A stretch of 9,874 nucleotides of DNA from positions 1 through 9,874 of the forward strand of contig JAGQUE010000447.1 of NCBI GenBank assembly GCA_020438665.1, given 5' to 3'. A program made the translations under genes and the position numbers. How positions within the stretch are numbered: position 1 is the first letter of the stretch; each line of letters starts with the position of its first letter. The notes below the pieces were generated by a model, which was given only the letters and a program-made list of their open reading frames with translations, did no database searches and was not told the DNA's origin. Origin of the DNA: Nocardioidaceae bacterium. GTDB lineage: Bacteria; Actinomycetota; Actinomycetes; Propionibacteriales; Nocardioidaceae. Positions 1-6,195 of the stretch are shown piece after piece.

Positions 1-129
1 TACTCCAAGGAGTACGAGATCGAGCGGCTCTATCGCGAGGCGGCGTTCATGCTGATCGGCGAGGGCACCTCCGACATCCAGAAGATGATCATCGGCCGCC
101 GCATGCTCGAGGACTACAAGCTCCGCTGA
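1..129 (+). CDS. Acyl-CoA dehydrogenase, C-terminal end (partial, 5' end outside window)
   Basis: The frame is open from the first base and encodes 42 residues before TGA at 127-129. The peptide contains EGTSDIQKMIIGRRML, the C-terminal signature of FAD-dependent acyl-CoA dehydrogenases. In this family the Glu-Gly-Thr segment lies in the last alpha-helical domain near FAD and the active site. The enzyme oxidises acyl-CoA thioesters to 2-enoyl-CoA and passes electrons to electron-transfer flavoprotein in the cytoplasm. The chain length it prefers cannot be read from this fragment. A MaoC-type hydratase lies about 370 bases downstream on the same strand. M. tuberculosis has a comparable acyl-CoA dehydrogenase/MaoC pair (fadE19/Rv2499c, from memory) in a branched-chain acid cluster, so leucine-type substrates are a reasonable but unproven guess. 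Confidence 0.93.
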   Translation, partial: YSKEYEIERLYREAAFMLIGEGTSDIQKMIIGRRMLEDYKLR

Positions 130-203
130 GCCCCGGCAAACCGCCTCGACGGCCGCCCATCGGCCTGACACAGTGGAATCAGACGATCCAACGAGGAGGA
201 GCC

Positions 204-386
204 GTGGGAGACCCCAGCAAGGCCAACGAGGACATCAAGGCCAAGATGCGGGAGGCCCTGGACCGCAAGAAGTCCAACGACCGGGGCATCCCGGGCAGCG
301 GTCCGGTGCGCGAGAAGGCGCACGGTTCCGAGGTCGAGGGCGCCGGCGGGCGCCGGCTGCACCGCCGTAAGGCAGGCGGGTCCTGA
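204..386 (+). CDS. Small basic hydrophilic protein, DUF5302-like
   Basis: This 60-residue protein starts at GTG 204, just after a purine run GAGGAGGAG at 193-201 that gives a strong ribosome binding site. It is rich in Lys, Arg, Asp and Gly and has no membrane segment or signal peptide. The first half (AKMREALDRKK, about residues 13-23) looks helical. The second half is Gly/Arg-rich and ends in RRLHRRKAGGS. This layout matches my memory of the short actinobacterial DUF5302 family, which has a KxxFREALxRK helix and a terminal RRKxG motif and whose function is unknown. Strong positive charge near the C-terminus would suit nucleic-acid or ribosome binding, but that is speculation. It lies between the acyl-CoA dehydrogenase and the MaoC gene and may be co-transcribed. 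The overlapping frame at 173-370 lacks a comparable start signal. Confidence 0.78.
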   Translation: MGDPSKANEDIKAKMREALDRKKSNDRGIPGSGPVREKAHGSEVEGAGGRRLHRRKAGGS

Positions 387-402
387 GACCTGCGGCGTGA
401 CC

Positions 403-422
403 GTGGCTATGAGATAGCCCAC
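403..422. promoter_or_regulatory. AT-containing inverted repeat upstream of the MaoC gene
   Basis: GGCTAT (405-410) and ATAGCC (414-419) form a perfect 6-bp inverted repeat around the 3-base centre GAG. The flanks GTG and CAC extend the symmetry if one extra C is allowed. The element lies 18 bases after the DUF5302-like stop and about 80 bases before the preferred MaoC start. Its A/T content is unusual in this GC-rich intergenic stretch and it overlaps a TATGAG -10-like string. It could be a repressor operator or promoter core. A weak hairpin terminator is possible but less likely, given the AT content and lack of a T-tract. Confidence 0.3.
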
Positions 423-484
423 GCCATCGGCGGCTGACGGCGGCCGGTGGCGTTGGGCACCATAGGCACGTCCGCCCCCGTCGT

Positions 485-491
485 GAAGGAG
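485..491 (+). promoter_or_regulatory. Ribosome binding site that sets the MaoC start
   Basis: GAAGGAG lies six bases before GTG 498. No comparable motif precedes the upstream in-frame GTG codons at 447 or 483, so this site favours the shorter protein that begins VQFGRSYEEFEVG. Confidence 0.7.
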
Positions 492-497
492 CCCGCC

Positions 498-1031
498 GTG
501 CAGTTCGGTCGCAGCTATGAGGAGTTCGAGGTCGGAGCGACCTACAAGCACTGGCCCGGCAAGACGGTCACCGACTATGACGACCACCTGTTCTGCCTGC
601 TCACCATGAACCACCACCCGCTGCACCTGGACGTGCACTATGCGGGAGAGACGACCCAGTTCGGCAAGAACGTCGTCGTCGGCAACTATGTCTATTCGCT
701 GCTCCTCGGCATGTCGGTGCCCGACATCTCGGGCAAGGCGATCGCCAACCTCGAGATCGAGTCGCTGCGCCACGTCGCACCGACCTTCCACGGCGACACC
801 CTCTATGGCGAGACCACGGTGCTCGACAAGTGGGAGTCGACCTCCAAGGACGACCGGGGCGTGGTGTATGTCGAGACGATCGGCTACAACCAGGACGGCA
901 AGGTCGTGTGCATCTTCCGCCGCAAGGTGATGGTGCCCAAGGAGAACTACCTGGAGGCCCGGGGTGGCGAGCAGCCCGGCAGGCCCGTGCCGCAGCCGGA
1001 CAAGAACTGGCCGGGTGAGCCGAGGGACTGA
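498..1031 (+). CDS. MaoC-family hotdog-fold acyl-CoA hydratase
   Basis: The 177-residue protein belongs to the MaoC/R-specific enoyl-CoA hydratase superfamily, which adds water to, or removes it from, acyl-CoA thioesters through a hotdog fold. Recognisable segments are EEFEVG and the hotdog-helix motif TMNHHPLHLD (residues 36-45), followed by strands around VVVGNYVYSLLLG and the C-terminal VVCIFRRKVMVPK. Spacing against the PhaJ-type Asp-x-Asn-Pro-x-His dyad keeps His43 but puts Asn38 at the catalytic Asp position. This resembles the mesaconyl-CoA hydratase/Rv2499c branch rather than classic PhaJ, by recollection. GTG 498 was chosen for its ribosome binding site; the frame stays open to GTG 447 (194 residues), but the extra 17 residues look non-conserved. 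The substrate is probably a branched or dicarboxylic acyl-CoA, inferred from the acyl-CoA dehydrogenase upstream. Seven of its ten tyrosine codons are TAT. Confidence 0.88.
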   Translation: MQFGRSYEEFEVGATYKHWPGKTVTDYDDHLFCLLTMNHHPLHLDVHYAGETTQFGKNVVVGNYVYSLLLGMSVPDISGKAIANLEIESLRHVAPTFHGDTLYGETTVLDKWESTSKDDRGVVYVETIGYNQDGKVVCIFRRKVMVPKENYLEARGGEQPGRPVPQPDKNWPGEPRD

Positions 1032-1067
1032 TCGAGGCGGCGGCGCCGTCCGGCCGTACGGGGTCGG

Positions 1068-2261
1068 TCAGCCGGCGTACTCATAGGCGCCGACGTCGAT
1101 CCGGCCGCGCACCGGTCGGGCGGAGGTGCGCTGCGGGTGGGCGTACTCCAGCGTCGGCCGGACCCGCCGCGGGGCCCGGGTCCCGGCGTCGACCGCGCGT
1201 GACCGCGGCCGGAGGTGCAGGTCATAGGCCGCGGCGTCGACGAACGTGCCGGCGCCGACGCGGAGATTGGTACGCCGCTGCGCCGGTGCGCCGGCGACGA
1301 GAGTCCCCGGACCGACGATCAGGTTGTTCCACACGTGGACGTCGGTGGCGCCGCCGGCGAGGCTGAGGAACGTGCCGGAGTCGTGATGGTTGAGCAGGGT
1401 GTTGTTGACCAGCCACAGGCGGGTCGTCGGGTTGGCCAGTCCCTCGGCCCCATAGGAGACGATCGTGGTGTTGGGCGAGCGGGGCCCCTGCTCGATGACG
1501 TTGCCGCTGATGACCGCGTCGCCACCGTTGGGCAGGTCGATCGAATAGCTCGCGTCGGCGTCGAGGTCCACGATCCTGTTGGCGGTGATCGTCGTCCGCA
1601 ACGCTCGCGACTTCACCTCGTGGCCGACCGACGCCCCCGTGACCTGGCTGCCGCGGAGCAGGAACGACCTGACCGTGCCGATATAGATGTTGTGGGTGTA
1701 GCCCGAGCCGGTCAGCAGGTGCGTGAACCGCGACCGCAGAATGCGGATGTCGGACTGAGGGTCGGCGCCGGCCAGGATGCCGTCCTGGTTGTGGTGGAAC
1801 CAGCAGTGCACGACGGTCAGGTCGGTCCCCTCCGCCCGGATGCCGGCGCCGTTCTCGTCCGGGACGCGGGCACCGCTGAGCTCGATGTTCTGCACGCGGG
1901 CCCGGTCGCCCGCGATCACCCAGATCGCCTTGCCCTGGGCGCTCTGGCCATCGGCGGCGAGGTGGGCATAGCCGCCGACCCCGACGAGCGTCAGGTCGTC
2001 CTGGGTCCAGGTGGCGACGTCGCCGACATAGTCGCCCGCGTCGATCTCGACGCGATCGCCGTCGCGGGCGACGGCGGCCGCCGCGCTCGGTGTGGTCAGC
2101 GCGCGGGTCGGCCCGACGTGCAGCACTCGTCCGGCGTACGACGCCATCGAGTCCACGGCACGCTCGGGTGCGGCCGCGGCCGGCCGGGGCAACAGCGTCG
2201 CGCCGAGCAGGATGAGGCCGCCCGCCAGGGCGGCCGACACAGGTCGAGAGGATCGCGGCAC
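1068..2261 (-). CDS. Exported right-handed parallel beta-helix repeat protein
   Basis: The 397-residue product begins at GTG 2261 with a clear Sec signal peptide: Arg near the N-terminus, a hydrophobic core AALAGGLILLGATLL, and an Ala-rich cleavage region PAAAA near residue 31. The rest repeats short beta-strand turns rich in Asn, Gly, Val and Ile, such as VQNIELSGARV, LTVVHCWFHHNQDGI, TTITANRIVDLD and TDVHVWNNLIV. This is the pattern of pectate-lyase-like beta-solenoids. The opening GDRVEIDAGDYVGD resembles DUF1565-type first coils. The end carries the SRAVDAGT and IDVGAYEYAG motifs common at the close of secreted beta-helix proteins (choice-of-anchor Q type). I cannot identify catalytic residues, so polysaccharide lyase, hydrolase or binding roles remain open. 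No sorting signal or C-terminal membrane anchor is visible, so it is probably secreted. No clear Shine-Dalgarno precedes the start. Confidence 0.85.
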   Translation of the reverse strand: MPRSSRPVSAALAGGLILLGATLLPRPAAAAPERAVDSMASYAGRVLHVGPTRALTTPSAAAAVARDGDRVEIDAGDYVGDVATWTQDDLTLVGVGGYAHLAADGQSAQGKAIWVIAGDRARVQNIELSGARVPDENGAGIRAEGTDLTVVHCWFHHNQDGILAGADPQSDIRILRSRFTHLLTGSGYTHNIYIGTVRSFLLRGSQVTGASVGHEVKSRALRTTITANRIVDLDADASYSIDLPNGGDAVISGNVIEQGPRSPNTTIVSYGAEGLANPTTRLWLVNNTLLNHHDSGTFLSLAGGATDVHVWNNLIVGPGTLVAGAPAQRRTNLRVGAGTFVDAAAYDLHLRPRSRAVDAGTRAPRRVRPTLEYAHPQRTSARPVRGRIDVGAYEYAG

Positions 2262-2290
2262 CCCACCATCGTCCCAGGGCCGGTGACCAC

Positions 2291-2296
2291 TACGCT
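2291..2296 (+). promoter_or_regulatory. Candidate -10 element for a leaderless UPF0145 transcript
   Basis: TACGCT matches the actinobacterial TAnnnT -10 pattern and ends seven bases before ATG 2304. Transcription would therefore start at or within a base or two of the start codon. No Shine-Dalgarno lies upstream of 2304 and no convincing -35 hexamer is visible. The divergent beta-helix start at 2261 shares this 42-base region. Confidence 0.42.
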
Positions 2297-2303
2297 CGGC
2301 CCC

Positions 2304-2675
2304 ATGATGGTCGTCACCACCAATGACATCCCGGGATGGGAGATCAAGCAGGTGTGCGGAGAGGTCTTCGGCCTCACGGTGCGCTCTCGCAACGCGTTCT
2401 CGCAGATGGGGGCCGGTTTCAAGTCCCTGGTCGGCGGAGAGCTCAAGGGCATGACCGCCAACCTGGTGGAGTCGCGCAACGAGGTCATGGGGCGGATGCT
2501 CGACGAGGCCCGCAACCGGGGCGGCAACGCCGTCGTCGCGATGCGGTTCGACACCTCCGAGATGGGCGACACCTGGACCGAGATCTGCGCCTATGGCACG
2601 GCCGTCGTCGCGATCCCCGTCACCGAGGAGGCGCGCCAGATGGCCGCCAAGCTCGGCTATGGGATGCCGGGCTGA
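2304..2675 (+). CDS. YbjQ/UPF0145 family protein
   Basis: The 123-residue protein matches the YbjQ/UPF0145 (putative heavy-metal-binding domain) family. It has an N-terminal TTNDIPGWEIKQVCGEVFG strand-turn-strand, then a FKSLVGGELKGMTANL segment, then ARNRGGNAVVAMRFDTSEMG and EICAYGTAVVAIPV. Family members form small oligomeric cytoplasmic proteins whose physiological role is unsettled. The metal-binding label comes from old structural annotation and should be treated cautiously. Cys residues near 18 and 98 are the only obvious thiol ligands. The usual family length is about 105 residues; the last 16 or so here (EEARQMAAKLGYGMPG) look like a helical extension. ATG 2304 is preferred because of the -10-like TACGCT upstream; ATG 2307 is the alternative. 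The same frame runs open far upstream to 1215, but that part is antisense to the beta-helix gene and is not credible coding sequence. Confidence 0.88.
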   Translation: MMVVTTNDIPGWEIKQVCGEVFGLTVRSRNAFSQMGAGFKSLVGGELKGMTANLVESRNEVMGRMLDEARNRGGNAVVAMRFDTSEMGDTWTEICAYGTAVVAIPVTEEARQMAAKLGYGMPG

Positions 2676-2676
2676 C

Positions 2677-2704
2677 CTCGGCCGGCACCAGCGTCCCGGC
2701 CGGG
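2677..2704. terminator. Bidirectional hairpin terminator between UPF0145 and MFS genes
   Basis: CGGCCGG (2679-2685) pairs perfectly with CCGGCCG (2696-2702) around a 10-base loop. A G-U wobble and a further C-G pair extend the stem on the plus strand. The element fills nearly all of the 30 bases between the two convergent stop codons. It has no T-tract, as is usual for GC-rich actinobacterial terminators. Confidence 0.5.
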
Positions 2705-2705
2705 C

Positions 2706-3860
2706 TCAGACCTCCACGGGCGTGGGCTCGGGATCGAAGTAGCGTGCCAGCGGCAGCATCCCGAGGATCAGCACCATCGGGACCGCGAACCCGAGCCGCA
2801 GGTTGCCCGCGCCCACCAGGCCGGTGAGCACCGCGCCCAGCAGTGCGCCCAGATAGTTGAACTGGTTGAAGCGACCGATCACCGTGTCGACCCGCGCATG
2901 CCGGGTCGCCGGGTCGAGGTCGCTGCCGCCGGCGATCCGCGCGGCCGCCGAGAAGCTCAACGGCGCGATGACCGACGCGCCGGCCCCCAGGAGGGCGAAG
3001 CCCACCACCGCGATCTGCCAGCTGTCGGCGGTCACCACGACGGCCAGCGAGGCCGCGGACACCACGGCGCCGACGGCCAGCACCGGTCGGGGGCCGAACC
3101 TGGCGACCAGTCCGTCGCCGACGAGCCTGACCAGCCCGCTGGCCACCAGGTAGGGGAAGCTGGCCAGTGCCACCAGGGTGTGGGGCGAGGCGAGCGTGCT
3201 GTCGAGATAGGTGGGCCCCCAGGTCGCCGCCGCGGTGTCGACCATGTAGAACAGCAGCATCCCGAGCCCGACCAGGATGATCGGGCGCCACGGGATCGCC
3301 GTCGACCCGAGGTCGACCACGCCGTGGTCGCGGCGCAGGAACGGCGCGAACGCCACCGTCAGCGGGATCAGCGCCAGGAAGACCACGGTCCACCAGGGCC
3401 AGTGGGCGGTCGCCAGGGTGATCCCGGAGCCGATGACGCCGCCGAGGGTCCAGCTGCCATAGAACGACGGCAGCAGCGGCCGGTCATAGCGGTGCTCGAG
3501 CGCCGTCCCCTGCATGTTGGTGGTCGCGTCCACCATGCCGAGCCCCAGGCCATAGCCGCCGATCCCGGCCAGGAACACGGCGTACGACGGCGCCAGCGTC
3601 AGCACCGGGACGGTGACGGCGATGACCAGCAGCCCGGCACGCAGCAGCGCGGCACTGTCGCGACGTCTGGCGAGCTGCTCGGCGACCACGGAGCCGACGC
3701 CCGCCATCACGAGCACGAGCAGCAGCACCAGCGACAGGCCGACCTCGCCGAGGTCCCACTGCCGCGCGATCGCCGGCAGTCGGGTGGTGAGGCTGATGAA
3801 GACGAGCCCTTGGGTGAGGTAGGCCGCGCCCGCGGCTGCGCGGGCGCGGGAGAGCTGCAT
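2706..3860 (-). CDS. MFS transporter, YbjJ-like
   Basis: The 384-residue integral membrane protein has about 11-12 hydrophobic segments, including LVFISLTT, LSLVLLLVLVMAGVGSVV, LLVIAVTVPVLTL, WWTVVFLALIPLTV and VPMVLILGMLPLA. The region GGYGLGLGMVDATTN followed by PLLPSFYGSWTLGGVIGSG resembles the YbjJ/fucose-permease-like branch of the major facilitator superfamily, where a conserved Asp and Asn lie in the fourth or fifth helix. These are proton-coupled or drug/sugar carriers of the inner membrane; the substrate cannot be predicted. The frame is open to 4478, but everything before ATG 3860 is hydrophilic, lies antisense to the histidine phosphatase and lacks MFS features, so MQLSRARAAAGAAYLTQ is taken as the true N-terminus. 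The gene is divergent from the histidine phosphatase with a 60-base shared upstream region. Five of ten tyrosine codons are TAT. Confidence 0.88.
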   Translation of the reverse strand: MQLSRARAAAGAAYLTQGLVFISLTTRLPAIARQWDLGEVGLSLVLLLVLVMAGVGSVVAEQLARRRDSAALLRAGLLVIAVTVPVLTLAPSYAVFLAGIGGYGLGLGMVDATTNMQGTALEHRYDRPLLPSFYGSWTLGGVIGSGITLATAHWPWWTVVFLALIPLTVAFAPFLRRDHGVVDLGSTAIPWRPIILVGLGMLLFYMVDTAAATWGPTYLDSTLASPHTLVALASFPYLVASGLVRLVGDGLVARFGPRPVLAVGAVVSAASLAVVVTADSWQIAVVGFALLGAGASVIAPLSFSAAARIAGGSDLDPATRHARVDTVIGRFNQFNYLGALLGAVLTGLVGAGNLRLGFAVPMVLILGMLPLARYFDPEPTPVEV

Positions 3861-3908
3861 GGCGAGGATGCTCGCACCTCGCCCGGGCCGCCGCCAGGGG
3901 CGTCCTGT

Positions 3909-3914
3909 CAGACT
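3909..3914 (+). promoter_or_regulatory. Weak -10-like hexamer before the histidine phosphatase
   Basis: CAGACT keeps the A at position 2 and T at position 6 of TAnnnT and ends six bases before ATG 3921, the spacing expected of a leaderless transcript. No Shine-Dalgarno is present. The first base is not consensus, so this is tentative. Confidence 0.22.
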
Positions 3915-3920
3915 TGACCA

Positions 3921-4517
3921 ATGGTCTCTTCCAGCACGGCCTCGGAATCGCCCGCTGCCGGCCCCCGCGTGTGGGTCGTGCGTCACGGCGAGACCGAGTG
4001 GAGCCGCGCCCACCGGCACACCTCCGTCACCGACCTGCCGCTGACCGAGGTGGGGGAGCAGGCCGCCGTGGCCCTGCGCGAACGGCTGGTCGGCCGGCCG
4101 TTCGCCCGCGTGCTGACCTCGCCGCGGCTGCGGGCGCGGCGTACGGCGGAGCTGGCCGGCTTCCCCGGTGCCGAGATCGACGAGGACCTCGTCGAGTGGG
4201 ACTACGGCGACTTCGAGGGCATGAGCACCGCCCGCATCCGGGAGACGGTCCCCGGCTGGACGATCTGGACCCATGCCTCGCCTGGCGGTGAGTCCGCGGA
4301 CGCGGTCGCCGCGCGCCTGGACCGCCTCATCGCCCGGGTCGGGGCCGTCGACGGCGACGTGCTGCTGTTCAGCCACGGCCACGCCCTGCGCGCGCTCGCG
4401 GCCCGCTGGCTCGGCCAGCCGGTCTCGGCCGGGGCGTGGTTCCTGCTCGACACCGCCACCGTGTCGCAGCTGGGCCACGAGCGGGACACCCCGGTCATCG
4501 CCCGATGGAACGGCTGA
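3921..4517 (+). CDS. Histidine phosphatase (phosphoglycerate-mutase-like) family protein
   Basis: The 198-residue protein carries the branch-defining RHGETEW motif at residues 21-27, where His22 would be phosphorylated during catalysis. Other family landmarks follow in order: LPLTEVGEQAA, the arginine-rich SPRLRARRTAELAG segment, the acidic EWDYGDFEG loop with its general-acid Glu, GGES, and the second catalytic histidine in FSHGHALRALAARWLG. The first 15 residues are a Ser/Ala-rich tail before the first beta strand. Cofactor-independent broad phosphatase activity on small phosphoesters is more likely than true phosphoglycerate mutase, because the protein is shorter than GpmA. M. tuberculosis gpm2, which from memory sits near an orphan ParA gene and rhlE, is a likely positional counterpart. 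The gene is divergent from the MFS gene and 74 bases before the DUF6758-like gene. Confidence 0.92.
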   Translation: MVSSSTASESPAAGPRVWVVRHGETEWSRAHRHTSVTDLPLTEVGEQAAVALRERLVGRPFARVLTSPRLRARRTAELAGFPGAEIDEDLVEWDYGDFEGMSTARIRETVPGWTIWTHASPGGESADAVAARLDRLIARVGAVDGDVLLFSHGHALRALAARWLGQPVSAGAWFLLDTATVSQLGHERDTPVIARWNG

Positions 4518-4591
4518 CCTGGCCCACGACCTGCCACGGACGAGACGTTGACCACCTTGACGTGACCGACGGCGGCGGCGAAGGTCGACAC

Positions 4592-5296
4592 ATGGCGCTG
4601 CTGCCCGCGTGCCCGCACTGCTCGACGCCCGTCGCCACCTCAGGCGGCGGGTTCGACTGTGCTGTCCACGGCCCGGTGCCGCCGCTGTGGCGACCGACCG
4701 AGCCGTCCTACGACGACTTCGGCCACCACGTGCGCACCTCGCGTGGCCTGCCGACCTATCTGCCGTGGCCGCTGGGCCCCGGCTGGCGGGTCAGCGACTT
4801 CGGGACGGTCGGGGAGCCGGAGCGCCCGCTCGGCACCGTGGCGGCCTGCTCCGGGACGACCGAGCTCGACGGCCCTGTCGACGTCATCGTCGTGCACGAG
4901 GAACCAGGCACCGGGCTCGGCGGCCGTTGCGCCGGGCTGCGGCTGAGCTATCCGGGCCCCGAGGTGGGTGAGGGGCAGGCTGCGGCGCGCGTGTGGATCG
5001 GCCACCAGGCGGTGTCGTTGTGGCCGCTGTCGGTGGTGCCCGAGCCCGTGGCTGGCACCGATCCTGCCGCCGACGTCGAGTTCGGCGGCGATGGCGTGCC
5101 GCCCGGCTGGGAGGCCGCCGCCCACGACGACCGGGCGGTGCTGGTCGGGGAGGCCGGCGGTCGCTGGCTCTGGCTGGTCCTCCAACCGGCATCGGCCCTG
5201 CTGCTGCTCCGCGACGACTGGCAGCTCCACGACCTCTCCCAGCTCGGCCCCGAGCTGGTCGACCTCACCTTCGGCGGGCCCCAGCCCGGCTGGTGA
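4592..5296 (+). CDS. Zinc-ribbon protein of unknown function, DUF6758-like
   Basis: The 234-residue cytoplasmic protein opens with a likely zinc-binding knuckle, CPHC at residues 7-10 and CAVH at 23-26. It continues with conserved-looking segments LPTYLPWPLGPGWRVSDFG, AACSGTTEL, VIVVHEEPGTGLGGRCAGL, VSLWPLSVV, DDRAVLVGEAGGRWLWLVLQP and a C-terminal LLLLRDDWQLHDL. This order matches my memory of the actinobacterial DUF6758 family, which is often encoded next to a PHP-domain gene, as here. No enzymatic motif is evident; the central part could be a ligand- or protein-binding beta domain. ATG 4592 was chosen because GAAGG lies seven bases upstream and the zinc knuckle follows directly; GTG 4562 in frame is a weaker alternative. 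The gene precedes the PHP gene by 20 bases. Confidence 0.8.
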   Translation: MALLPACPHCSTPVATSGGGFDCAVHGPVPPLWRPTEPSYDDFGHHVRTSRGLPTYLPWPLGPGWRVSDFGTVGEPERPLGTVAACSGTTELDGPVDVIVVHEEPGTGLGGRCAGLRLSYPGPEVGEGQAAARVWIGHQAVSLWPLSVVPEPVAGTDPAADVEFGGDGVPPGWEAAAHDDRAVLVGEAGGRWLWLVLQPASALLLLRDDWQLHDLSQLGPELVDLTFGGPQPGW

Positions 5297-5304
5297 GCCA
5301 CCGT

Positions 5305-5310
5305 TAGAGT
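5305..5310 (+). promoter_or_regulatory. -10 element for a leaderless PHP-gene transcript
   Basis: TAGAGT fits TAnnnT and ends exactly six bases before GTG 5317, so transcription would start on the start codon. There is no Shine-Dalgarno in the 20-base gap after the DUF6758-like gene. The PHP gene could thus be transcribed independently of the gene upstream. Confidence 0.5.
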
Positions 5311-5316
5311 GCCCTG

Positions 5317-6195
5317 GTGCGCATCGACCTCCACACGCACTCCGACGTCAGCGACGGCACGCTGACCCCCACGGAGCTGGTGCGCGCTGCCGCCGAGTCC
5401 GGCATCGACGTCCTCGGCCTCACCGACCACGACACCGCGGCGGGCTGGGCCGCGGCCGAGGCCGCCGCCCTCGAGGCGGGCGTGACGCTGGTGCGTGGGC
5501 TCGAGATCTCCACCCGTCACGCCGGCCGCCCGGTCCACCTGCTCGGCTATCTGGTCGACCCGACCTATCCGCCCCTGGTGACCGCACTCGGCATGATCCT
5601 CGACGGACGCAACTCTCGGGTCCCGGCGATTCTCGAGCGGCTTCGGGCCCTCGGCATCGCGATCGACGCGGCCGACGTACGCCGGGTCGCGCCCCACGCC
5701 CGAGCGACCGGTCGGCCGCACATCGCCGACGCGCTCGTCGACCTGGGCGTCGTACGCCACCGGGACGCCGCCTTCCGTGAGCTGCTCAACCCCGGGCGCC
5801 CGGCCTATGTCGACCGCTACGCCGCGTCGCTGGAGGAGATGATCGGCCTGGTCGTGGCGGCCGGCGGCGTCGCCGTCCTCGCGCATCCCTGGGCGCGGGC
5901 CGACCCCGTGTCGCTCCAGCGCGACGGGCTGGCCCACCTCCAGTCGCTGGGACTGACGGGCGTCGAGGTCGACCACCAGGACCATGCGCCGGGCGACCGT
6001 CACCGGCTCCGGGCGCTCGCCCGTGAGCTCGGGCTGGTCGTGACGGGCGCCAGCGACTTCCACGGGGAGGGCAAGACCGACCACGACCTCGGCTGCAACA
6101 CCACCTCTCCGGAGGATCTCGACGCGCTGCTCGCGGTGGCCGAGGCGGCCGGCCGGGCCTCCGGGCGGATGACGCCCCAGGTGGTGTGCCCGTGA
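5317..6195 (+). CDS. PHP-domain phosphoesterase, RNase AM / nucleotide phosphatase type
   Basis: The 292-residue protein has the full set of metal ligands of the polymerase-and-histidinol-phosphatase fold: DLHTHSDVSDG (His6, His8, Asp13), LTDHDT (His38), GLEIS (Glu63), His74, AHP (His190) and SDFHG (Asp247, His249). The family uses a trinuclear metal centre to hydrolyse phosphoesters. The closest characterised relatives by motif and length are YciV/RNase AM (5'-3' exonuclease, 5'-end maturation of rRNA) and the 3',5'-bisphosphate nucleotidase of Chromobacterium. Residues about 100-170 form the usual helical insertion (RNSRVPAILERLRALG onward). The gene starts at GTG 5317, probably leaderless, and its stop overlaps the marC start in GTGA. 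Between a zinc-ribbon protein and MarC it forms a small plus-strand block. Exact substrate cannot be decided from sequence. Confidence 0.9.
   Translation: MRIDLHTHSDVSDGTLTPTELVRAAAESGIDVLGLTDHDTAAGWAAAEAAALEAGVTLVRGLEISTRHAGRPVHLLGYLVDPTYPPLVTALGMILDGRNSRVPAILERLRALGIAIDAADVRRVAPHARATGRPHIADALVDLGVVRHRDAAFRELLNPGRPAYVDRYAASLEEMIGLVVAAGGVAVLAHPWARADPVSLQRDGLAHLQSLGLTGVEVDHQDHAPGDRHRLRALARELGLVVTGASDFHGEGKTDHDLGCNTTSPEDLDALLAVAEAAGRASGRMTPQVVCP

Noticed and set aside
114..791. 225-codon minus-strand frame over the DUF5302 and MaoC genes
   Set aside because: It is antisense to a recognisable hotdog protein and a small gene with a strong ribosome binding site, and has no domain features of its own.
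1215..2303. Long plus-strand open frame antisense to the beta-helix gene and continuous with UPF0145
   Set aside because: Its protein is Val/Gly/Arg/Ala-rich low complexity with no motifs, while the opposite strand encodes a convincing exported beta-helix protein. GC-rich DNA often leaves the antisense frame open.
3861..4478. N-terminal extension of the MFS frame to 590 residues
   Set aside because: The added part is hydrophilic, antisense to the histidine phosphatase, and MFS homology begins near ATG 3860.
4948..6084. 378-codon minus-strand open frame across the DUF6758 and PHP genes
   Set aside because: It is antisense to a PHP protein with every metal ligand intact, and its own translation shows no domain pattern.
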